Of a DNA stretch of 64,000 nt, positions 50,651-59,220 are shown piece by piece (position 1 is the first letter of the stretch; the number at the start of each line of letters is the position of its first letter). This stretch comes from Solibacillus sp040273735 (GTDB lineage: Bacteria; Bacillota; Bacilli; Bacillales_A; Planococcaceae): NCBI RefSeq assembly GCF_040273735.1, contig NZ_JBELZM010000012.1, positions 71,520-135,519 of the forward strand. Direction: 5' to 3'. Made by a program: the position numbers and the translations under genes. A model generated the notes under the pieces. The model was not told the origin of the DNA, searched no databases, and saw only the letters and a list, made by a program, of their open reading frames with translations.

Positions 50651-52030
50651 CTACTCGACTGATTTGCCTGCATTTTTTGGGACTAAGAATATTACTGACA
50701 AGATGGAAAGAACACCGAATATAACATTAATGATAATCCCTGTTGTTGCGCCAAATTCCAGATTGCCGTTTGCAGCTGCCGCGCCGTATGCCGTCATTGA
50801 AATGGCAACACCGAACGCACTCCCTAAAGAACTCGCCATTTTATATACACCTGCAGCTTCTCCTACTTTATCAGAAGGTGCATTGGATACCGATGTATCT
50901 GTCGAAGGTGTTGCATAAATCCCTAAACCAAGACCGAATAAGGCAAATCCTACGAACACTGCAATTGTATACGCTAAATCCGGTAGGAAGGTTAATCCCA
51001 TTAACGCGACACCAACTGTAGTAATTACTCCACCCCAAATCATTGGTTTTTTCGCACCGACACGTTGAAGTATCTTTTCGCCTACACGAATCATCGCCAG
51101 TACTGTTACTAAATAGCCGAGTGAAAGTAAACCGGATTGGAAAGCATTAAATCCGCGACCAACTTGTACGTAAGTATTCGCCACTACTAATGTTCCCGCA
51201 ATTGCATTAAGTAAAAAGTTCGATATTGTTGCACCTGTATAGGCTTTATTTTTAAATACTGCAAAGTCGATTAGTACAACTTCTTTTTTCATCTCTACCC
51301 GAATGAATATAATTAAACCAATTACTGCTACTGCCAATAAAAGCAACGAAATACCGCTTGTCCACCCAAAGTCTGCACCATATGTGATAAAGATATTTAA
51401 TGCAACCATTGTAACAATAAAGATTCCTAAACCAACATAGTCAAATCGGAATTTCCCTGATGATTCCTGCTTACTTTCAGGTGTATCTTTCAGCAAAAAC
51501 AAGCCAACTAAAGCAAAAACAATCGAGAAGATGAAAATCCATCTCCATCCTAGTGAAGTCGCAATTGCACCGCCTGCAAATGATGCAACACCAGAACCTC
51601 CCCAAGAACCAATTGACCAGTAGCTCAGTGCTCTTTGACGGTCCGGACCATCAAAATATGCTTTAATTAAAGCTATTGTGGATGGCATAATGAATGCCGC
51701 CGAAAGACCAATAATGATTCGGCCGATAATTAATAAAACTGCACCTTGTGCCAATACTAAACAGAGCGAACCAAGAATGCTTAACCAGTAACCTATAACC
51801 GCAATTTTTTTACGTCCAATTTTGTCAGCAAGACCACCTGCTGCTACGATGAACATCCCTGAGAATAAAGCCGATAAACTAATGGCAATATTAATCGTAC
51901 CAAGCGAAATACCTAAATCTTCTTGAACAGCTGGTACAACGTTTACCATTGCTTGAGCAAATAACCAGAATGTAATAACACCGAATACAATTCCGATGAT
52001 CATTTTATTCGTACCTTTGTAGGTGTTCAT
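50651..52030 (-). CDS. MFS transporter, DHA2-like
   Basis: A 459-residue membrane transporter with 12-14 predicted helices. Motif A is GGLADKIGRKKIAVIG near residue 65, motif C-like glycines occur in SYWSIGSWGGSGVASFAGGA and the region LGWRWIFIFSIVFALVGLFL is typical of DHA2 drug/metabolite transporters. The family moves drugs or metabolites using the proton gradient; substrate is unknown. AGGAGG precedes the ATG. It lies between a LysR gene and an M20 hydrolase on one strand, which hints at import or export of an acylated amino acid. Confidence 0.9.
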   Translation of the reverse strand: MNTYKGTNKMIIGIVFGVITFWLFAQAMVNVVPAVQEDLGISLGTINIAISLSALFSGMFIVAAGGLADKIGRKKIAVIGYWLSILGSLCLVLAQGAVLLIIGRIIIGLSAAFIMPSTIALIKAYFDGPDRQRALSYWSIGSWGGSGVASFAGGAIATSLGWRWIFIFSIVFALVGLFLLKDTPESKQESSGKFRFDYVGLGIFIVTMVALNIFITYGADFGWTSGISLLLLAVAVIGLIIFIRVEMKKEVVLIDFAVFKNKAYTGATISNFLLNAIAGTLVVANTYVQVGRGFNAFQSGLLSLGYLVTVLAMIRVGEKILQRVGAKKPMIWGGVITTVGVALMGLTFLPDLAYTIAVFVGFALFGLGLGIYATPSTDTSVSNAPSDKVGEAAGVYKMASSLGSAFGVAISMTAYGAAAANGNLEFGATTGIIINVIFGVLSILSVIFLVPKNAGKSVE

Positions 52031-52116
52031 GATAAATCCTCCTATATTTTTTAAACATAACTATAATGTTTTCAAATCTCTTTAATTCATACTTCCACCA
52101 GTAAAAGAATTGCTCA

Positions 52117-52158
52117 AAACAAAAAAACAATCGCTGCGATAAATACACAACAATTGTT
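52117..52158 (-). terminator. Possible terminator of the LysR gene at 52212
   Basis: AACAAT and ATTGTT at the edges can pair over a loop of about 20 bases, with an inner TCGC-TGC-GA hairpin; seven T residues follow on the minus strand. Confidence 0.45.
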
Positions 52159-52211
52159 AAATTTTTAATATCTTATTTACCATCAGATAATCCCATTCTC
52201 ATACTCCATGT

Positions 52212-53072
52212 TTAGATTAACTGTCTATTATGTTGAATTGTTTCAATAAATTTTTCGATAGTTGTCGTTAAGTACGCATCTGCCCTGCGTATAAAGACTG
52301 TTTTAACTTTGCTGTATTCACTTGGCAATTGATGACAAGCGATCTCTCCGCTTTTTTCTAGGTGAGCTACTGCCGACCTTGGGACAAATGATACGCCGAG
52401 CCCCATCGCGACACTGCGTATAATAGTTTCCAATGTTCCGAACTCCATCACTTTTTCAGGCATTGCACCTTCTTGCTCATACCATTTTTCCAGACGTGCA
52501 CGGTAACCGCAGCCTTTTTTAAAACATAGGAAGGGTTCATCTTTCAATCCCTCCAATGTGTTCTTACGAGATTCGGTAATCAGGACAAGTTCCTCATTAA
52601 ATACATCGTACGCTTCAAGATCAGGATGAACATTTGAAGCCGTAATAAATGCCCCATCCAATTTATAATTTAATACTTTTTCTTCTAACTTTTCCGTAAC
52701 TCCTGTTATTAGTGACAAATCTACATTTTCATAGCTTTTAATATAGGAAGACAAAATGTTCGGTAAATGATAAACCGTTTCCACTGTACCGATTTCCAGT
52801 TTGCCGATTGGTTCCTCTTTATTAAGGACAGCGCGTTTCATTTCATCCGTCAGCAATAATATTTTCTCACTATAGGCTAATAATTTTTTTCCTTCGGGTG
52901 TTAAAATCATTCCACGACGATGTCTATTAAACAATGGTGTATTTAACTCTGCCTCAAGCTTTTGAATTCTCGATGTAATATTCGATTGTACGTAATTCAA
53001 ATCTTTTGCAACTTCCGTAACAGTGCCTTTCTCCGCAACGAGCTGGAATATTTCCAAGTCTTTAAACTCCAT
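52212..53072 (-). CDS. LysR-family transcriptional regulator
   Basis: A 286-residue regulator with the N-terminal winged helix MEFKDLEIFQLVAEKGTVTE, VAKDLNYVQSNITSRIQKLE and TPLFNRHRRGMILTPEGKKL, then a periplasmic-binding-protein-like effector domain. It resembles the group that controls divergent exporters. It is divergent from a DMT transporter (53215), with an inverted repeat between them, so that gene is the likely target. The ligand is unknown. Confidence 0.9.
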   Translation of the reverse strand: MEFKDLEIFQLVAEKGTVTEVAKDLNYVQSNITSRIQKLEAELNTPLFNRHRRGMILTPEGKKLLAYSEKILLLTDEMKRAVLNKEEPIGKLEIGTVETVYHLPNILSSYIKSYENVDLSLITGVTEKLEEKVLNYKLDGAFITASNVHPDLEAYDVFNEELVLITESRKNTLEGLKDEPFLCFKKGCGYRARLEKWYEQEGAMPEKVMEFGTLETIIRSVAMGLGVSFVPRSAVAHLEKSGEIACHQLPSEYSKVKTVFIRRADAYLTTTIEKFIETIQHNRQLI

Positions 53073-53106
53073 TTTTTTTCACCATCTTTCTATATAACCT
53101 TCTATT

Positions 53107-53163
53107 ATGGTATCAAAAAATGTGATATTAACAATGTTTTTTATTCATTTTACGAGATACCAT
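53107..53163. promoter_or_regulatory. Inverted repeats between LysR and DMT genes
   Basis: ATGGTATC at 53107-53114 is a perfect inverted copy of GATACCAT at 53156-53163. Within this span TATC-N9-GATA (53111-53127) has the T-N11-A form of LysR boxes. This is the expected place for autoregulation plus control of the transporter. Confidence 0.5.
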
Positions 53164-53214
53164 TTCAATTGTAAGATGATGTAGACATTAATTGAATGAG
53201 AGAGGTAAATACGA

Positions 53215-54183
53215 TTGAAAAATAGTGTTTTAATAGGTTCTATTCTTTGTTTTATAGCTGCAGTATCATGGGGGGCAATGTTTCCGGTAGCACATGATGC
53301 GTTTAAACATATAGATCCATTTTACTTTACAATTTTCAGATACGGCGCTGTGACGATCATTTTGATTGTGCTGCTATTATGGAAAGAAGGAAAGAGCGCT
53401 TTCCGTTTAGAAGGGAAAGGCCTTCAGCTTTGGTTTTTCGGTACTATGGCCTTTACAATATATAATTTGCTTATTTTCTGGGGCGAGGATTTGCTTGGGC
53501 AGTCCGGTGTTATGACGGCCTCTATTATGGAATCACTGATGCCGATGATTTCAATTGTAATCTCGTGGATGATTTTTAAGCACCGTCCATCCCTTTTTAC
53601 TTTACTCTGTGTAATGCTATCATTTGTCGGGGCTGTATTAGTAATTACAAAAGGCGATCTTCAGGCATTTTTAGGCACGACTGGTCAGTTTATCCCGTCA
53701 CTGTTAATTTTTATTGCTGTCGTTGGCTGGGTTATTTATACAATGGGTGCCAATGAATTTAGTCATTGGTCTGCTTTGCGCTATTCTACCTTGAGCTGTT
53801 TACTTGGAACGGTAACCGCAATACTCGTTACTTTAGCTGCAACAATGTTCGGTGCTGTACCGATGCCGGCTGTAAATGATGTAGTCGCAGTAGGTCCCCA
53901 CTTGCTGTTTATGATTATTTTCCCGGGTGTTATTGCTTTATTGGGCTGGAACGTTGGCGTTAGCTACTTATCCCCTTTAAATGCATTACTGTTCATCAAT
54001 TTCGTTCCTGTTACAACACTGTTCATATCCATTGTTCAGGGGAATGCGGTAACGGTATTTGATATTGTTGGAACAGTGTTGATTATTATTGCACTTTTAT
54101 CTAACAATATGTATTTAAGAATGCGTGACAAGAAAAGGACCAATCATTCAGTGCGTTCTACGTGGAGTGAAGGGGTTTCTTAA
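53215..54183 (+). CDS. EamA/DMT family transporter
   Basis: A 322-residue membrane protein with ten predicted helices in two EamA repeats, for example LIGSILCFIAAVSWGAMFPV and the IVISWMIFKHRPSLFTLLCV block that carries the family's helix-4/5 signature. DMT proteins export amino acids, nucleotides or other small metabolites. It starts with TTG at 53215, nine bases after GAGAGG. Divergent from the LysR regulator, which probably controls it. A terminator follows. Confidence 0.9.
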   Translation: MKNSVLIGSILCFIAAVSWGAMFPVAHDAFKHIDPFYFTIFRYGAVTIILIVLLLWKEGKSAFRLEGKGLQLWFFGTMAFTIYNLLIFWGEDLLGQSGVMTASIMESLMPMISIVISWMIFKHRPSLFTLLCVMLSFVGAVLVITKGDLQAFLGTTGQFIPSLLIFIAVVGWVIYTMGANEFSHWSALRYSTLSCLLGTVTAILVTLAATMFGAVPMPAVNDVVAVGPHLLFMIIFPGVIALLGWNVGVSYLSPLNALLFINFVPVTTLFISIVQGNAVTVFDIVGTVLIIIALLSNNMYLRMRDKKRTNHSVRSTWSEGVS

Positions 54184-54209
54184 ATACAACCATTTATAAG
54201 CCTAATACC

Positions 54210-54250
54210 AATAAGCGTATCTATCATATAAGATAGATGCGCTTATTTAA
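54210..54250 (+). terminator. Intrinsic terminator of the DMT transporter gene
   Basis: AATAAGCG and ATCTATC on the left pair with GATAGAT and CGCTTATT on the right around ATATAA with one mismatch; a short T run follows. Confidence 0.75.
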
Positions 54251-54494
54251 ATTTCACTACTTTATAGTTCATTGTGTTATTTTCCTTATAATGTTATCTT
54301 TTTATGAAATCCCAAATAATACAACTGTAAAATATTTAGCTTCCTATAGAGATGTACGATATTTAAATGCTGTGACTATGGCAATGATAATTTATAAAGA
54401 TGGAGACATTTTGTTCGAAGATATTAACGTGAAAATTTCTGTTTCAAAAGATGAGAACGGAAAGTGGCAGTTGGTCGTTGAGAAGATTAATTAA
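54237..54494 (+). CDS. Doubtful 85-codon open frame, possible gene remnant
   Basis: The frame begins inside the right arm of the DMT terminator and has no ribosome binding site. Its start is hydrophobic (FHYFIVHCVIFLIMLSFYEI) and its end is a soluble stretch (YKDGDILFEDINVKISVSKD, then ENGKWQLVVEKIN) that looks like real protein sequence. A clear plus-strand terminator follows at 54521. I read it as the tail of a former lipoprotein or signal-peptide protein, or a short gene with a weak start; no family recognised. Confidence 0.4.
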   Translation: MRLFKFHYFIVHCVIFLIMLSFYEIPNNTTVKYLASYRDVRYLNAVTMAMIIYKDGDILFEDINVKISVSKDENGKWQLVVEKIN

Positions 54495-54520
54495 CAGGAG
54501 TTAAGTTATATCGGGTAGAT

Positions 54521-54547
54521 GGCTAATCTTATTAATTAGCCTTTTTT
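54521..54547 (+). terminator. Intrinsic terminator after the 54237 frame
   Basis: GGCTAAT at 54521-54527 pairs with ATTAGCC at 54535-54541, followed by six T residues. Confidence 0.75.
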
Positions 54548-54561
54548 GATAAGTCGAAGCC

Positions 54562-54990
54562 CTAGGTTTTTCTGTCCGGCCTCTCTCTCGGTGTAATATT
54601 GATAATATAGTAACTAATAATTAAAATCAGAATTACCCCTGCAAAAATGAGTGTATCTATTGCGGAGTCATGTTCGACAATAATGAGTCGGAGCATTGCC
54701 GTAATTCCGATATACATAAAATAACGAAGCGGGAAATGGTAATCCTCTTTAAAGTACTTCACAATCATCGTGATAAACTCGAAATACAGGAAGAATACTA
54801 AAATTTTTGCCAGAAAGTATTTGTATTCATGCTTTTCCCCGTTAAATATGAACTTTAAAAGCTCGACCATTTCGATGATGAGCATGACGCAAAGAGCCAA
54901 TGCCAGTACGGTTAAACCTATGTTCAAAATCACTTGCAGTACTTTCGGAATGATTACTTTATAAGGCTTAGGATTGGATAAAAACTTCAT
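54562..54990 (-). CDS. psiE: PsiE family membrane protein
   Basis: A 142-residue protein with four membrane segments (about 14-38, 60-80, 88-107 and 112-132). VEHDSAIDTLIFAGVILILI and FPLRYFMYIGITAMLRLIIV match the phosphate-starvation-inducible PsiE family. Function is not established, and phosphate control here is only assumed from the family name. TGGAGGTG precedes the ATG. Confidence 0.85.
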   Translation of the reverse strand: MKFLSNPKPYKVIIPKVLQVILNIGLTVLALALCVMLIIEMVELLKFIFNGEKHEYKYFLAKILVFFLYFEFITMIVKYFKEDYHFPLRYFMYIGITAMLRLIIVEHDSAIDTLIFAGVILILIISYYIINITPRERPDRKT

Positions 54991-55099
54991 TTACACACAC
55001 CTCCAGACGTTATATTCTCAGATTATTCCATCGTTGGAAGTGTGTCAATTTTGTAAGCGATTACTATTTTTAAAAATTTTTCTGCTTAAGTTTTGATAC

Positions 55100-55130
55100 A
55101 AAAAAAGCAATTTAAACTTCTAAATTGCTT
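55100..55130 (-). terminator. Terminator overlapping the LysR stop codon
   Basis: AAGCAATTTA at 55105-55114 pairs with TAAATTGCTT at 55121-55130, followed by T residues on the minus strand. The stem includes the stop codon and the last codons of the LysR gene. Confidence 0.8.
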
Positions 55131-55999
55131 AAGTTCCTTTTCAAATATTGAATAAACGGATGTTCCATCTTGTCCACTTTTCTTGTACAACTGAATAGGC
55201 TCTGGCTGATTTCCACCTGATCTACAAAGACGCGTGCAATGCTGCCTTGCGATAATTTTTCCTTTACACTGCATGCTGGTGCAATAGCCATTCCATACCC
55301 CGCTTCAACAACTTTAATCGATTCCAGTACACCTTCTATTTGTAAGCCAAACCTCGGTAACTCGCAATTATGCGTATAAAAAATAGCCTCCATCAAGTCC
55401 AGCGTTGAACTGCCCCGCTCCCTATATATAAAATCATGTTCACTTAGTTCAAAAATTGATACTACTTTGTTTGCTAAAGGATGCGTTGGATGGACAACAA
55501 ACCAAAACGGGATGTCCATTATTTTTTCAAAGTTTAAATCTTCATGACCTATATTGCTTTGCACAACGAAACCAAAATCGACTTTATAATCGAGAACAAG
55601 ACGCTCAACAGATTGTACATTTCCTAATGATACATACATATCTATATTCGGATTTTCGGATTTATAGCCTGCAATGATTGGCGGTAAAATATAATTCGTT
55701 GAAATATAGGACGAAGCAATTTTTATGTTCTCTTTCTTTTCCAAGAAGTTCTTAAACTTTTCATCAATCTGTTCTTCCAGATGAAATAATCGTAACCCTT
55801 GTTCATAAAGAAATTCACCTTCATATGTGAGCTGAATTCCTCTACCTTTTCCTTCTATAAGTTTAACTCCGATTTCTCTTTCAAGTTTGCGTATTTGCAC
55901 AGTAACAGCAGGCTGACTGATATGAAGAAACTTCGCTGCTTCAGTTATACTGCCCAGCTTTGCAACATTTGTGAAAATTCGTAGCGTATGTAAATTCAA
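55112..55999 (-). CDS. LysR-family transcriptional regulator
   Basis: A 295-residue regulator starting NLHTLRIFTNVAKLGSITEA with the winged helix FLHISQPAVTVQIRKLEREI and an effector domain that resembles the CysL/CysB-like group (IASSYISTNYILPPIIAGYK). It is divergent from a TSUP anion exporter, a common arrangement in which the regulator senses a sulfur compound, inferred only. I use the TTG at 55999 after GGGTGGG; a GTG at 56011 is in frame but has no ribosome binding site. Confidence 0.88.
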   Translation of the reverse strand: MNLHTLRIFTNVAKLGSITEAAKFLHISQPAVTVQIRKLEREIGVKLIEGKGRGIQLTYEGEFLYEQGLRLFHLEEQIDEKFKNFLEKKENIKIASSYISTNYILPPIIAGYKSENPNIDMYVSLGNVQSVERLVLDYKVDFGFVVQSNIGHEDLNFEKIMDIPFWFVVHPTHPLANKVVSIFELSEHDFIYRERGSSTLDLMEAIFYTHNCELPRFGLQIEGVLESIKVVEAGYGMAIAPACSVKEKLSQGSIARVFVDQVEISQSLFSCTRKVDKMEHPFIQYLKRNLSNLEV

Positions 56000-56097
56000 T
56001 TTCCCACCCACTCATAACTAATATTTATGAATATACAAAATATATATATTTGTTTTATGAGTAGTATAGCAGTATTTTGTGAAGAGGGGGGATTTGT

Positions 56098-56865
56098 TTG
56101 GAGAACTTATTTATAGAGTGGCTATCAGTAGATGGGCTCATTTTATTCGCAATCGGCCTACTTGCTTCCATTGTAGGGGTCATGTTTGGAGCTGCAGGAT
56201 TCGTATTGCTTCCTTCCTTATTATTAGTCGGCATTCCAATTCATGCGACTGTCGCAATTAATAAATTTGCAACAGGCATATCATCATTTTCGACCGTCAT
56301 TGTTTTGACTAGGAAAAAAAGAGTATCATTGAAAAAAATGGTTCCTTTTATGCTCATTGCTGCAATTGGCGGTATAAGCGGGGCGTTTTTAGCAACAAGA
56401 TTAGCTGAACATACGATGAATATTGTTGCGTGTACTGTGTTGATTGTGATGTTCTTTTTTGTTATTAAAAGTAAGAAGAAGGAAGTTGTAAATGAACAGC
56501 CGGACATTGAAAAGAAATCTAATTTAATCGCGCCTTTTTTTATTAGTATTTATGATGGCGGGCTAGGAACAGGGTCTGCACTGCTAAACATTACATATTT
56601 TCTGAAAAAACAAGTCGGCTATGTAATGGCCGCAGAAATGACTCGTTTCTTAATGTTTGCAAGCTGTACGACTGCTTTTTTATTTTACTTATTTTATGGC
56701 ATTGTTAATTGGGGAGTGGCCGTTCCGGTAGCTGTAGGATCGATCGTCGGCTCACATATCGGTCTGAAAATCATTCCTTATTTAAAAGGGAAATGGGTAG
56801 AGATTCTGCTACCAATTATATTTTCCCTTTTAATTGTCCAAGTTATATCGGATTTACTATTTTAA
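56098..56865 (+). CDS. TSUP (TauE/SafE) family anion exporter
   Basis: A 255-residue membrane protein with about eight helices. VGVMFGAAGFVLLPSLLLVG near residue 23 and ISIYDGGLGTGSALLNITYF near residue 150 are the two family repeats. Members export sulfite or organosulfur anions. The start is TTG at 56098 after GAGGGGGG, six bases away. Divergent from a LysR gene that likely controls it. Confidence 0.9.
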   Translation: MENLFIEWLSVDGLILFAIGLLASIVGVMFGAAGFVLLPSLLLVGIPIHATVAINKFATGISSFSTVIVLTRKKRVSLKKMVPFMLIAAIGGISGAFLATRLAEHTMNIVACTVLIVMFFFVIKSKKKEVVNEQPDIEKKSNLIAPFFISIYDGGLGTGSALLNITYFLKKQVGYVMAAEMTRFLMFASCTTAFLFYLFYGIVNWGVAVPVAVGSIVGSHIGLKIIPYLKGKWVEILLPIIFSLLIVQVISDLLF

Positions 56866-56872
56866 TATTGTT

Positions 56873-56905
56873 GCTGGGACAAACTTAAGTTGCATCTGTC
56901 CCAGC
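56873..56905. terminator. Hairpin between the TSUP gene and the envelope operon
   Basis: GCTGGGACA at 56873-56881 pairs perfectly with TGTCCCAGC at 56897-56905. There is no strong T run, so termination may depend on the stem only. It lies between two converging units. Confidence 0.6.
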
Positions 56906-56929
56906 CATATTTATTTACTGGCCTTTTTC

Positions 56930-57094
56930 TTATGGAAACAACACGCCATTGATAAATAACATAATCATTAAAAGTATCGATAGATTAAATGTTAATTTGG
57001 AAATTTCCGTATTTAAAATATGGGCTGTCACGTTATTCAATAAAATAACCGCACATATTAGAAATGATAAATTAGCAATAGACTGATTGCTCAA
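56930..57094 (-). CDS. Putative 54-residue membrane protein, last gene of the ATP-grasp operon
   Basis: A TTG-started frame (TTG at 57092-57094) encodes a 54-residue protein with two hydrophobic segments, roughly NLSFLICAVILLNNV and LSILLMIMLFINGVLF, joined by a short polar turn (TAHILNTEISK). AGAGG lies nine to ten bases before the TTG, and the frame begins 13 bases after the stop of the ATP-grasp gene. No family is recognised. Its place at the end of the operon and its clean two-helix design make it more than a chance frame. Confidence 0.5.
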   Translation of the reverse strand: MSNQSIANLSFLICAVILLNNVTAHILNTEISKLTFNLSILLMIMLFINGVLFP

Positions 57095-57107
57095 GTTCTA
57101 TGCACCT

Positions 57108-58325
57108 CTAATCTCTTTTCGTTCCGATCGGTAAATAATACGATAAATTATTTGTAATCATCCCGCCAACACGCAACCCCATTGCTGCCGGTTTTCCGCT
57201 TATTAAAAAACTGCCGACCAATAATTCCCCTGTTTGTACTCCTTTTTCGCTTTGGAATGTTGTTTTCGGTTGCTCGATAAATTGCTGGTAGACTTTTGGA
57301 TAGTGATTATACGATTTTTGGACATCCTCTTTTATAAGCTGTCCGTCTTCAGAATAAATTTCCACCGTATCTCCCTCACGGCCAAATACCGGTTTCTTCA
57401 CATAGCGCAGCCCTTTTTCGATGAATGGGGTGTCTTCCAAATACGTCGGTAAAAAGTATTCTTCAATCCATTCATGCTCTTCGGAAGTGAAAAATGCATT
57501 TTTTTCTTCATGCAAGCCCCAGATAATGGCCTGTACTGCTTTGTTTTGCAGTAAAAATGCAGAAGGCGGGTTGAGTATCGTCAGCAAATTCAGCTCTACC
57601 AGTTCTATTAACCACAATCCTATTCTATTCTGCGCATCATCTTCGTCCTGAATTAAATTTTCAATCGGAAATGTCGGACGATACAGTAAGTCGATTCGCT
57701 TTCCGTCTTCATCAAACAATCCCACACCTTTTTGTATGTGTAACTGATGTAAAGGCGTAAACTTCGCTCCGGGAACAAATTGCATTATGTAAAGCGTAGT
57801 AAGATAATCTTCTATATTATCATCATGTGCGGTAAAAACAATATGTGCATCAGGAGAAAATATACTTTGGGCAACACTTTTTCGTACATTGCTTCTTAAC
57901 AGCTCTTCCATTTCGGCATTCGGATTTTTCATGCCGAATTCTTTGCAAACTTGTTCGTTTATAACAAACAATTCCTTAATGAAGGTAGGTGTATCAGAAT
58001 TCATTTCAATACATTTATAACCGTCATTATGTGCAATAAAATCAAAACGAGCAATTATACTTTCGGCTTCCAGTGTTTTCAGGCGTAGTAAAGGAAGTGT
58101 TTCTTCCGGATACCCCATTTCAAGCAGTGCTTCATCCGGAATATTGCGTAATAAATGGGCTGTCTTAAAATAGATTTTTCCGGCACATTCCGTAGCTATA
58201 CGGACTTTTTCGACCTCTCCATCTGTTACTTCATAAAGATCAAAGAGGGCGTACTCCTCGTCATATAAATCTGCCCAAAATTGGTCGATCTTCGCATAAA
58301 AATGGCTGCGCTCGCTGTTCGTCAT
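57108..58325 (-). CDS. Glutathionylspermidine synthase-like ATP-grasp enzyme (YgiC/YjfC family)
   Basis: A 405-residue protein of the GSP synthase C-terminal family, an ATP-grasp ligase that joins a carboxylate to an amine. Visible blocks are FDFIAHNDGYKCIEMNSDTP with the metal and substrate acidic residues, LYRPTFPIENL, GLRYVKKPVFGREGDTVEIY (ATP-binding Lys and glycine loop) and PAAMGLRVGGMITNNLSYYLP. YgiC/YjfC relatives lack the amidase half, as here. Substrates are unproven. It starts seven bases after the upstream gene within a five-gene operon with DUF350 and a lipoprotein, suggesting ligation of an amine at the envelope. Confidence 0.9.
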   Translation of the reverse strand: MTNSERSHFYAKIDQFWADLYDEEYALFDLYEVTDGEVEKVRIATECAGKIYFKTAHLLRNIPDEALLEMGYPEETLPLLRLKTLEAESIIARFDFIAHNDGYKCIEMNSDTPTFIKELFVINEQVCKEFGMKNPNAEMEELLRSNVRKSVAQSIFSPDAHIVFTAHDDNIEDYLTTLYIMQFVPGAKFTPLHQLHIQKGVGLFDEDGKRIDLLYRPTFPIENLIQDEDDAQNRIGLWLIELVELNLLTILNPPSAFLLQNKAVQAIIWGLHEEKNAFFTSEEHEWIEEYFLPTYLEDTPFIEKGLRYVKKPVFGREGDTVEIYSEDGQLIKEDVQKSYNHYPKVYQQFIEQPKTTFQSEKGVQTGELLVGSFLISGKPAAMGLRVGGMITNNLSYYLPIGTKRD

Positions 58326-58332
58326 GTATTGC

Positions 58333-58788
58333 TCAGCTCACTTTCATCTCGGTTACGTAAATTACATAAACACCACGATCTTCGTCAATCTCTGTAGATG
58401 TAACGAGCATTTGCCCAATGGACGGTATATCCACCACATCTTTCAATAAGTAGCGGATCACTTCAAAATGAGTAGCACAGGGAATACGCGATAACAGACG
58501 ATAATTTTCACGTTCGTTTGGGCTTCTAAACTCTATATGTATGCCCCTCTCCCGAAAGCTTTTCTCATCCTCACCGGATAAATTGCGACCCATCTCCTTT
58601 AAAACCAGAACTTCCGTATCTTCTTCCATTTCATTCGATACGAGCTCATACTGTGTACCGCGCATAATAAAATAGGTGCAAAGTTGTCTTGCATAAAACT
58701 CATCGAGTCCTACATTTGTTTCCGTGTACTCATAAAACGGCTCATAATGGTCGTTTCCCTTATCTACATAGTAAATTAAACGCTTCAC
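58333..58788 (-). CDS. Hypothetical protein in the ATP-grasp/DUF350 operon
   Basis: A 151-residue soluble alpha/beta protein without signal peptide (MKRLIYYVDKGNDHYEPFYE at the start, SRIPCATHFEVIRYLLKDVV in the second half). I do not recognise a domain. It sits between DUF350 and the ATP-grasp enzyme, 17 and 7 bases from its neighbours, so it is probably a functional partner. GGGGGA precedes the ATG. Confidence 0.78.
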   Translation of the reverse strand: MKRLIYYVDKGNDHYEPFYEYTETNVGLDEFYARQLCTYFIMRGTQYELVSNEMEEDTEVLVLKEMGRNLSGEDEKSFRERGIHIEFRSPNERENYRLLSRIPCATHFEVIRYLLKDVVDIPSIGQMLVTSTEIDEDRGVYVIYVTEMKVS

Positions 58789-58805
58789 AGTTCCCCCTCC
58801 TTAAA

Positions 58806-59204
58806 TTAATAAGATATACATTTTGCTACAATCCAACCAACCGCAATTGATAACGACAATAAAATTGTTCCGACTGCACGATTATCTTCTTCAATCGCCT
58901 TTTGAATACTGAATCGGATTGTTATAACTTCTGCCAGGAAAAATACGATTACTTGTGCTACAATTCCAATCGATCCCCATATCGCCATATCCACTAAAGA
59001 AATCGAATACTCGGCAGCTGCACCTAATACAATTGCAAGTCCGACTACTTTACCACCTAATAACATTGCGGCCGATACATTCCTTTGTGCAATTAATTGA
59101 AATTCTTTAATCTTTGGTGTACTGAGCGCAAACAGTACCATTCCGATAATTAACAAACCTAAAGACACACCAAGATATGATAAAAAATTTAAATACCCGT
59201 TCAT
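58806..59204 (-). CDS. DUF350 family membrane protein (YjfL-like)
   Basis: A 132-residue protein with four membrane helices. LSYLGVSLGLLIIGMVLFAL and the second-half repeat IAVGWIVAKCISY match DUF350, usually found beside GSP-synthase-like ATP-grasp genes in bacteria, as in E. coli yjfL/yjfC. It may be a channel or scaffold. The ATG at 59202-59204 follows AGGGGAG by eleven bases; an upstream in-frame start overlaps the lipoprotein gene. Confidence 0.88.
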   Translation of the reverse strand: MNGYLNFLSYLGVSLGLLIIGMVLFALSTPKIKEFQLIAQRNVSAAMLLGGKVVGLAIVLGAAAEYSISLVDMAIWGSIGIVAQVIVFFLAEVITIRFSIQKAIEEDNRAVGTILLSLSIAVGWIVAKCISY

Positions 59205-59220
59205 GTTATTTTTGTCTCCC

